DNA from: Escallonia rubra
Taxonomy: Eukaryota > Streptophyta > Magnoliopsida > Escalloniales > Escalloniaceae
Direction: 5' to 3'
NCBI GenBank assembly: GCA_033065855.1
Contig: JAVXUO010001657.1
Location: forward strand, 91,425 to 155,424
DNA: 64,000 nt
Positions within the stretch are counted from its first letter, which is position 1, and every line of letters starts with the position of its first letter. A model generated the notes under the pieces. That model ran no database searches. It worked only from the letters and a program-made list of their open reading frames with translations, and had not been told where the DNA came from. This document shows, in pieces, positions 55,620-64,000 of this stretch. The position numbers were made by a program, and so were the translations under genes.

Positions 55620-58594
55620 ACGAGATTCCCTACCTCTCTCTCCTATCACACAAACAAGCCGCATCCCCGTCAAACGCCGCAGCCCCTCTGGTTGCGATCC
55701 TCCATAACCCCGTCACACGTCGCTGCTCTTCTGGTTGCCCTCCTCCGCTGCCGCTACCGCCGTAGCCCCGTCACACGCTGCTGCTCTTCTGGTTGCCCTC
55801 CTCCACTGCCGCTTCTCTGCTGGCTGCTACTGCCTTCCTCCGCTGCCGCGCTGCAGTCCACCACTTCCGCCTCCCTCTCTCTTCGGCGCTGCCACAGGTA
55901 CAAATTCATTCGACCAAATTTTTTTTGCCTATGCATCTAATTACGTTATCGCACCCCTCAGCGCCGCCGTCACATCCTTGCTCCGCCACATCCATCCCGC
56001 CACACAAATTATTAGGAAAACACATTTGTCCTGGTTGATTCTTTTTTACAAGTAATTATTGGCTTGCTGGTTTGTATTGCGTTGTAGTTTTTGAAGTGTC
56101 ATGAATGTGTCAGGTGTAGTTATGAAGGTTTTGGTTGAATTCTTTAGTCGTAGTTACTTAGGATGCCAAGTTTGATGACACCATAATGCGTGAATGGTCA
56201 ATTGGACTTTATGTTGGTTTTGGAGTGGGTCTTCCTTGTATAGTATGCATGTACTCGTAAAAGAGGCAAAGTTTGGATAGTAAGCGAGGGGTGGGGAAAG
56301 AGAGGCAAAGAGGAGAATAGTATAAAAGAGCGAAGATATCAAGGGACACCAATTCTATCGTTTGAAGTGCCATGATTCCTAAAACCAGCCCCTTGGCAGA
56401 ACCCATCCACCAAGAGCAGCTTACGTGTGTGGGAACCTCCTAGATGTTCTCACTGTGCGGAAGCGCGTGCCCGAGTGTGTGAGTGTGATAGAGCCATAGA
56501 GGGAAAGGGAGGGAGGGAGAGAGAGAGCTTTTCGTACCTCTCTCTTTCGTTCTGACTGTTTGACTTCTATAGGTCAGAAGTGTCATTCAGTGCATTCTGG
56601 TTTAAAAATGTCTATGCCAAGGGGCCTGTGTGGGGTGTTCGGGTGATTGATGTCACGGTTTAACATTTTGGCCTGTACACTGTGAAATTGGTGACTCATG
56701 TATGGGTGACACAGTTCGGTTTCGTAAGCGACCGAACCGATCTGAGATCCCGAGTTGATGCCATACAAAAAGAATAACATCGCCGAGATTTTTCCAAGAT
56801 TGCACCGATTGAGATCCTTCTTGCGAGATGGAGACCATCGGCGACCGACAGATCTTCTGTCCCTTGTAAAGACGATTTGTCATTTAGTGTCGACCTTATG
56901 TCTATCCCTTTATTATTTTTCTTTGTCTTGTTTTTCTTTTTCTTTGTCTTTTCCTTTTCCTTTCCTTTCATGTTGATCCAATACTGGGATGTAGTTTATA
57001 ACCAAAAAAGATAGATCTAATGAGTATGGGATCCACATTCCACAATTAAAAAAATAATCATGACTAAATACTCCTGTTATTTATTCCTTTTGGGTAGCAC
57101 TTGTAGATTGATTAAAACAACAATTTGTTTTAGTTTGACTAAGACCATGCCTACTAAAAAAAATTAATTACGAGTGTGACCATATTGTGATAATTAGTAA
57201 TTTAACCTTTTAGGATGATACTCAAATATATACCTTTTTAGTGAAACTTAATCAAAAATTAACTTAGGGTGAGTCTTAATCTTTATGAGATTAGGGAGGC
57301 GGAAACCCTAGCTTATTTTTGGATTTGACGAATTTGCCCCAGCAAACTGGGCTTTGCTTGGGCCTGGGAACGTGGGATGTAACGAAAATGGGCAGGGTAA
57401 TAGGCAAACAGTCCAGCCCGCATGGGTTAACTCATGTACAAACTTATAGTGTATTAAAAAAGCGAGTGAATTAAAAAACAAAATTCAAAATTTTAAAAGT
57501 AAAATAGGAGAATGTTGACATATATAAGCGTTAATAAGTATATGAATGGATTCCTTTGAGGAAAATATAATATCTTTGTGAAAGGAAAGAAATAATGTTA
57601 AAGCTCTAATTGGGAGACAGTAGGCGTTACATATGGTGTAGATAGAAAAACGGATCTCGAATATTGACACTCCACCTTTTTCATACTCATATGATGCCTT
57701 TTAGTTCCAACTAGGTACTTGACTGTGCATTTAATATTGAGGGCGTTATTATAGTTTCTATTTACTTTCAGAGTGTGGAGATATAGAGTTCGGATTTCAA
57801 CTCGTTACTATTTTATTGTTCTTTCCCCTTAAGCATTTTGGCAGTGATATCCATACTTATCTTCTACATTCACACTTAAGCTTTGTTTTTTTATAAAAGT
57901 AATTTCAGTCAAAGTTATTTGTAGTAACTGATATTAGCCTTTAGATACAACAAATTGTAATAAAACATAAAATACATGCGTTAAAAAGTAAAGTGTTGAT
58001 ATCACTTCTTGAGTTAATTTTGCCATTTTCCCCATATAGAGTGTGAGGTAGTTTTAGTGGGATCTCCGATTGGATTGGTGGGCATGGTGGTGCCAATGGG
58101 TTGGAGAAGGTGGGTGGATATATAGAAAATGGTCATTTGTCTCTTCTAGGGCTGTCTTTCCCCTCCCCTTAATTGATCCCCCTCCCCCCATTTTTATAGT
58201 AGTTGAATGAAAAGGATTTAATGGGGGTGGATGGTGCTGTCCTTTGCAGTGGAAGGTTTTTAAGGGCTCAAGGTTGTGTAGCTGCCACTCGGAAGCAAGA
58301 TGGTCCCCCGTCAGTATGGCGGAGCCTTTTTGGGGTTGTGTGTTAGGGTGGTGGTTGGTCCGTACGGGTAGCAAGGATTAAAGGTGCATCAGTGCGACGG
58401 TGGTATTTTCGTAGCGTATACTGATACGTGCATGTATGACATTAATTCTAACTATGTTTGAAATCTAATCCCAAGCTCAAACCCACGCTCTTTGTATATT
58501 TTCGTACAACATCCAAATTAATTCTCCATGCTTTGATAGGTGCATCTATTACATTAGTTCTAACTAGGTTATAATTTGCATGAAGGAAGATACC
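55620..58594 (+). other. Leader and upstream region of the CACTA-1 transposase gene
   Basis: A CT-rich leader (55630-55660) passes into a GC-rich exon-like block (to 55890) that ends at a possible donor cacag|gtacaaa. The block encodes only low-complexity peptides in any frame. From 55900 to 58590 I see AT-rich sequence with a GA-rich tract (56490-56530) and no recognisable gene; it is probably intron plus later small insertions. Confidence 0.4.
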
Positions 58595-61500
58595 ATGGAC
58601 AAAGAATGGTTAAACCTTTCAAGGGCATCTCCGGCATACTACCAAGGCGTTAATAGTTTTCTTGATTTTGCATTTGATAATGTGGGTACAATTTCAGGAG
58701 AGATTTTGTGTCCTTGTACGAGATGTGTCAACTGCTTATTTCAAAATCGTGTTACAGTGGAAGAACATTTGGTTAGGAGGGGCTTTGCAAGCCACTATCG
58801 GGTATGGACTGAACATGGTGAGGTTGAAGGCGATGCTAATCGGACACCTGGCGATGATGTTGGTAACGAGGGTGCCACGACCGAAGTTGATGCCGAAGTA
58901 AATTTAATGCCCGAACTAGTAAATGACGTCTTCAGAAATCAATTTCAAGATGATCCTTGCACCAAAGCTGCAAAGTTTGAGATGTACATGAATGAAGCAA
59001 ACCAGGAACTATATCCAGGATGCAAGTCTGAGACTAAGTTGTCTTTCATCGTTTGGCTTTTTAATTTGAAGTTTACTTGTAAGTGGAGTGACAAGTCGTT
59101 TGACAAGTTGATAGCCAAGTTGAAAGTGGTACTTCCTGTTGGTGAGAAATTGCCAAATAACTTCTACGAAACTAAGAAGATGATTGGTGACTTAGGATTT
59201 AGTTATCAAAAGATTGATGCTTGTCCAAACGATTGCATGTTGTATTGGAAGGAGACGACAAGAAAAACTATTGTTCAATCTGTAAGGCAACAACGTGGAA
59301 GATGGTTCAAGGTAAGCCGGTAGATGAGGATGTAGCCGGACCTTCTAAGTCAAAAATCCAAAGAGTTGCTCTGAAACAGTTGCGGCACTTCCCATTAATT
59401 CAAAGTTTACAAAGGCTCTATATGTCACCCGCAACAGCAATAGACATGACATGGTGTCTATCGCCATCCGGCTGACTCTCTAGCGTGGAAATACTTTGAT
59501 GAAATGCATCCAACATTCGCCTCCGATCCTCGCAATGTTAGACTTCGCTTGTCAACTGATGTTATGGATCCTTACACCCATGGATCGAGTCACAGTATAT
59601 GGCCGGTGACTGTGGTTTTGTACAACTTACCCCCGGGATTGTTTATGAAACAGTCTCATTTCATTATGCCATTGTTGATACCTGGACCCACTTCCCCTGG
59701 TAATGACATTGACGTTTATCTAAGGCCATTAATTGAAGAGCTCAATGTCTTGTTTGTCGGGGTTGAAACGTATGATCCTACGACAAAGACTACATTTACA
59801 ATGCGTGCAACTGTTTTGTGGACCGTAAGTGACTTTCCAGCTTTGGGCATGGTATTTGGATGGAGCACCAAAGGTAAGTTAGCCTGTCCAGTTTGCCTAG
59901 GAAGTACATGCTCAGAACGGATACGTGGTAAGCAATGTTACATGAGACATCGTTGTTTTCTGGAGTTGGATCACAAATTTAGGCGTGATAAACAAAGTTT
60001 CAATGGAGAATGTGAGTTTAGGGAAGCTCTCGTGGTGCCTTCTGGGTTTGATATAGCTGAAATGGTAAGTGATATTAATGTCACTTTTGGAAAGAAAAGT
60101 AAACACACTATTCCCCAAGCTGCTACACATAATTGGAGGAAAAGAAGTTTTTTCTTTGAATTGTCATATTGGAAGACCCTTCTCCATCGCCACAATTTGG
60201 ACGTAATGCACATCGAGAAAAATATTTGTGATAGCCTTATTGGGACTCTATTGAGTCCAAAGGGGAAGGCAAAGGATAATTTAAAAGCTCGTCTTGACCT
60301 TCAAGATCGGAATATTAGACCAGAATTGCATCCAAGGCCTGTCGATACATCTCGCAAGCAGTACGAATTGCCCACTGCATGCTATACGATGTCAAAAGAT
60401 GAGAAAACAAAGGTTCTTGAAGTGTTGAAGAATGTTAAGGTTCCGGATGGATATTCGTCAAATATCTCTAGATGCGTGAATGTCAAAGAGCGTAAGATTT
60501 CACGGTTAAAAAGCCATGACTGTCACATATTGATGCAACAACTTCTCCCGATAGCGATTAGAGGGTCACTATTTCCCCACGTTTGCTCTGCTGTGATTGA
60601 TCTGTGTCATTTTTTTAGAGATTTGTGTTCGACTAATTATCAAGTTGAAGACTTTGAGCGGTTAAATAAGAAGATAACAGAAATCATATGGCGCCTTGAA
60701 ACGATATTCGCTCCATCGTTCTTTGATATAATGGTGCATTTGCCTATTCACTTAGCTGAAGAAGCTAGGATTGCTGGTCCAATGAAATATCGTCAGATGT
60801 TTCCTTTTGAAAGGTTTGAATTTTCATATTATAAAGTACTTCTACTAGTAATGTTGCAAATACGGATGCGGTGATGTGTTTTTATGCGATGTACACAGGT
60901 ATATGTATAAGATTAAAGGGTACATTAGATGTAGAAGTCGTCCTGAGGGGTCGATTGCAGAAGGCTATATTGCAGAACAATGCCTTACATTTTGCTCAAG
61001 GTACCTAGGAGATGTGGATGCTTCTTGGAATCGAGTTGGGAGGAATGTTGATGGATACATTCAAAAGAGGTCAAACTTATCCATATTTGAACAAAGAGGT
61101 CGCTTTTTAGGAAATCCTTCTCACGTTCCTCTTGATTCCAACGACAAAGAGATGGCTCATCAGTATATGTTATCCAATTGTGATGAGGTTGAGAAGTGCC
61201 TCAAGTAAGAATAAATAATAAATTTGTTTATCTATTTTTCACAAGCGTTCATATCAGCACGAGGTTTTTTTATGTGTGCATGAATGCAGGATTTAGAGGG
61301 ATACATACGAATTAAGGATGAGAAAGCGTAAAAGGATGTTGTAATGGGATCTTGATACAGCACAAAAGAAAGAATTTTCATCGTGGTTTCGTGATTATGT
61401 AAGGCGCTTAGATATATATTAATAACTAAATGCGAATATATAGACATACGTATGGTGTGTGTGTCTCTGTGTATACACATACACACACACATAAAACTAT

Positions 61501-62154
61501 ATGTGTATAACCTACATGCACATGCTTTAGGACTGCCGTAGTTAAACTTCCTCTTAATCGCAGATTAGATCCGTGGACGATGAGGCCTCTAAAGAAGTAA
61601 AAGCGCTTGCACGTGGTCCAAACGATATATGCAAGAAATGCAAGGACTACATAGTAAATGGGTACCGCTTTCACAAAGAGAGCCTTGAAAAGAATCGTAA
61701 GACGCAAAACAACGATGTATTTGTGACTGCAATGACTCGGGGATATTCCTCAGCCAAAGATACGAACCCAGCAGATCAGCTTTTGGAATACTTTGGTGTT
61801 CTAGAAGACACAATAGAGCTGGATTATTACGAAGTTGGCAAGGTGGTGTTGTTCAAGTGTAAATGGTATGATGTGAAATCACGCGACAGGGGGATTAAAA
61901 TCGATCGCTATGGGTATACTCTTGTGAACCAAAGAAGGTTTTCTTTTCAAACGGATCCATTTGTATTGCCCTCTCAGCTGGAACAAGTATTCTACGTTGA
62001 TGATCCAAGGGATAATGGTTGGCGTGTTGTAATAAGAACAAAGCCACGAGATTTGTTTGAAAATGCCGAAGCAGAGCCTGACAACGAGGATGAGTTGCCA
62101 CTCATGAATTCAAGTTCATTTGCACAACCTATAGAGATAGATACAGACAACATT
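58595..62154 (+). pseudogene. TNP2-type CACTA transposase, broken
   Basis: Domains in order: transposase-associated N-terminus (MDKEWLNLSRASPAYYQG, CPCTRCVN); the linker up to ACPNDCMLYWKE; a frame shift near 59255, then CSICKATTWK and LRHFPLIQSLQRLY; another shift near 59460; the Transposase_21 core (HPTFASDPRNVRLRLSTDVM, LIPGPTSPGNDIDVYLRPLI, LACPVC); the DUF4218 region (HILMQQLLPIAIRG, MVHLPIHLAEEARIAGP). An 85-base intron (60814-60898) fits exactly, restoring PFER into YMYKIKGYIR. A later exon has a stop at about 61346, then FSSWFRDYV. The last exon (from about 61566) is DUF4216 (DRYGYTLVN, VFYVDDPRDNGW), cut at 62155 by CACTA-2. It would bind and cut CACTA ends; here it is inactive. Confidence 0.9.
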
Positions 62155-62169
62155 CACTACAAGAAAAGA

Positions 62170-62475
62170 GGGAATTAGCGACGGACTTTTAGCGAGCTAA
62201 AAGTCCTTTCAGCGACGGAAAAAACCGTCGATAAAACTTTGTCGGTAAAAATATTTAACGACGGAAAACTCCGTCGTTAAAAAGTTTTACCGACGCATTT
62301 TCATCGACGGGTTTTTACCGACAAAATATACCGCAGTTAAATATTTTATAGGTTTTTTTAATTTTCAATGATTTTAAAAAACATATAATTCCGTCGGTAA
62401 AAATACCCGTTGGTTAAAGTAGGGTTTTGCCGACGGACTTTTACAAACGGGTGTGTTCCGTCGGTAAAGGTCTTA
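62170..62475. repeat. Subterminal repeats of CACTA-2
   Basis: About ten copies of agcgacgga/gtcggtaaaa in both orientations, several forming hairpins. Same family as the ends at 977 and 32596. Confidence 0.85.
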
Positions 62476-63397
62476 AAAGACCAGATCCATCTGCTTTTCT
62501 TTCTCCCGTTTCTCTCTCTCTCTCTCTATTAACGCTCACCGGTGATATCTCCTCTGTCGCCACCTCCGTCGCCATCCCCGGCAACCTAGCCCCCGACGTT
62601 GGTATAGCCTGCCACCGCCACTGCCGCCCATCTTCAAAACCGAAGGACCGCCGCCGCCACTGCCGCGCCGCCCATCTTCAAAACCTAGAGGTATGTGGGT
62701 TGTTTTTCGCTTCATGAAAATTGTAGTGATCTTAATAATGAGTAATTGGGTTATTTGAGCGATTGTGGGTTATTTGAGCGATTGTGGGTTGAGGTGATTC
62801 GATGAGAGATGCTCAAGAATGAGTAATTTGTGATTTTAAGAAAACGAGATTAGTACATTTCATCCCGTGAGGCCGGAGGTTGCTTGGTTCATTTGCAATG
62901 AGAGCAAGATTTGAATTAGGTTTTGATTTTCTTTAGCTTAATACATTAATGAGAGCAAGATCTGACATTCCTCGGACGGGATAATGTGTCGGTTTTCATA
63001 TTTCAGTTTTTTTACGGGGCTTATTTGAACTAAGAGAGTGCACTTTTAACGATTTTTTTGAAAATTGAGCAAGGGCTTGATGATAATATAGGTGGTGATG
63101 CCGGTTGCCTTGTATGTACTGCAAAATACCTTGCTCTTGTATTGTTAGTTTTTCTTGTTTATTTTCATGTCTTCGTCCCCTCTTTTGAGGTCTCCTTGAA
63201 TTTAATTAAACGTTCGACGTGCAACTGTTGTCGGAGTTTCATGATAGAGTTCAAGTGTCACGTTCGTAAGGAATCTCGCTGCCTTCCACTTTGCTACCGT
63301 AGTTTATCACCAATCGATACAGTGTGAGTTTTGATTTCCGGTATGCACGATTGCATGTTTTGGCATCCTTGGCGTGTTCCTTGGACGGAGGTGGGTT
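62476..63397 (+). other. Leader, exon-like block and intron-like stretch of CACTA-2
   Basis: tttctctctctctctctct (62510) and a Ser/Pro/Arg-rich GC block to about 62690 end at a possible donor aacctagag|gtatgt. The AT-rich rest shows no domain in any frame. The phrase cctagaggtatgtgggttrtt recurs near 63490. Confidence 0.45.
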
Positions 63398-63560
63398 AAT
63401 TGGCAAAGCAGTTGGGATGGGTTTGGTGCTCTCTCTTCCTAATGGCAAAGCAGTTGGGATGGGTTTGGTGCTCTCTCTTGAACCAAGCAACCTAGAGGTA
63501 TGTGGGTTATTTGAGCATTTGTGGGTTGAGGTGATTCGATGAGAGATGCTCATTTGAGTT
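63398..63560 (+). repeat. Two-copy 41-base direct repeat followed by a repeat of the 62690 region
   Basis: ggcaaagcagttgggatggg with tttggtgctctctctt occurs twice in tandem (about 63400 and 63444). Directly after, aacctagaggtatgtgggtt and gattcgatgagagatgctca repeat sequence from 62684-62815, a duplicated exon-border segment. Confidence 0.8.
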
Positions 63561-64000
63561 GGTTGAAGCTGTAGACTAGAGGTGGTTTGTTTGGTCTGTC
63601 AATTTGGTTTGGTTTTGGACAAAAGTTTATTGTTTGCTAGTATTAGTTGATGTTTATGAAGTTTCTTGCTCGCATACAATGGGTTTTGCTATGAGGGAAA
63701 CAATTCAAGATCATGGAGCTCATCTTCTAGGGCCAGTTCACTACCTACATATGAAAAGCAGCCCCTTTTCGGAGATGGCTGCAAGGCCCTCCCTAGGATA
63801 CTAAAATCACATTGAATCTGCTCTCGGAGGAGCTTCGTAAGGCAAAATCACCCCTGCGTAATGACATTCAATCATGTAATCTGGAATTATCACTTAGGGG
63901 ATCTATAAGAAAAGAGAGATAAACAAGAATCTAGCATGTGCCCTAATTATAGCTAAACTCAACTAAACAAAGCCGCAATAGAAGTTGTTAGCATGTAAAA
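63561..64000. other. AT-rich sequence inside CACTA-2 without recognisable gene
   Basis: Short open frames only; none has a recognisable domain. Likely intron or spacer of the transposon. Confidence 0.4.

Larger units (their letters stand above)
54173..62154 (+). mobile_element. CACTA-1 transposon, inserted in the second PMD-Ulp1 copy
   Basis: Begins CACTACAATAAAAGAGC exactly where the Ulp1 reading breaks; the three bases before are ctg. Next come tandem subterminal repeats, AT-rich repeats, a leader with GC-rich exon, and a TNP2-type transposase gene. Its right part is displaced by CACTA-2 at 62155, and its right end lies outside the window. All recognisable parts share the plus orientation. 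Confidence 0.85.
62155..64000 (+). mobile_element. CACTA-2 transposon, left end, inserted in the CACTA-1 transposase
   Basis: Starts CACTACAAGAAAAGAGGG in the last exon of the CACTA-1 transposase; the preceding bases att would be the 3-base target duplication. Subterminal GCGACGGA repeats follow, then a pyrimidine-rich leader and a GC-rich exon-like block, the same order as at the 977 end. No transposase is reached; the element runs out of the window. Confidence 0.85.

Noticed and set aside
55692-56055. Leu/Ser/Arg-rich open frames after the CT-rich leader
   Set aside because: Three frames are open at once over a GC-rich repeat of gccctcctcc words; more likely a non-coding first exon of the CACTA gene.
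62721-62728. ttgtagtg, read as a possible CACTA right end for CACTA-1
   Set aside because: The next bases inward (tgaaaa) do not mirror CACTACAATAAAAGAGC, the following triplet is atc rather than ctg, and the site lies inside CACTA-2.

Overview
This window is nuclear DNA of a flowering plant, from a repeat-rich, transposon-on-transposon region. The evidence is the mix of plant-type elements: Ty3/gypsy chromovirus and Tat/Ogre-like retrotransposons primed by plant tRNAs, CACTA (En/Spm) elements with CACTACAAGAAA ends, a hAT element, MULE-type elements and a TRIM. Protein-coding stretches have short plant introns with GT-AG borders. I cannot name the species. No tRNA, rRNA, CRISPR or bacterial feature is visible.

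Layout. 1-977: 5' end of a CACTA element pointing out of the window to the left. 978-2748: old LTR, simple-repeat and TRIM-like debris. 2749-9424: a large reverse-oriented LTR, broken by another LTR fragment, a minisatellite block and a TRIM (6605-7103). 9425-16195: a decayed Ty3/gypsy chromovirus with gag, protease, RT, RNase H, integrase and chromodomain remnants. 16196-19608 and 27585-27842: two halves of a Tat/Ogre-like gag region, split by a pol-less gypsy element with 2.7 kb LTRs (19609-27584). 27843-43124: a nest of LTR fragments holding two inverted copies of a second LTR family (30654-33445 and 37529-38961), a CACTA end (to 32596), a hAT deletion derivative (34119-35241, perfect 8-bp target duplication) and a Pack-MULE-like element (41140-42499, 10-bp target duplication) that carries a piece of a cellular gene.

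43125-54172 is the most interesting part. An apparently intact five-exon gene (including one 5'UTR exon) encodes a plant mobile domain (PMD) fused to a Ulp1/C48-like protease (coding 45969-48786). It faces a frameshifted FAR1/FRS-type MULE transposase on the other strand (51995-49726) across a 166-bp tandem array. Both genes carry the same LTR-derived repeat on their 5' side, so the block is roughly symmetrical. Its left edge has a series of perfect or near-perfect hairpins and four closely spaced G-boxes ahead of a non-coding first exon. A second, diverged PMD-Ulp1 copy follows (52986-54172).

That second copy is cut at 54173 by a CACTA element (54173-62154) whose TNP2-type transposase is itself cut at 62155 by another CACTA element running off the right edge. 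The order of events is therefore readable: PMD-Ulp1 copy, then CACTA-1, then CACTA-2. Almost all element proteins are broken; the first PMD-Ulp1 gene is the only long coding region that looks undamaged.
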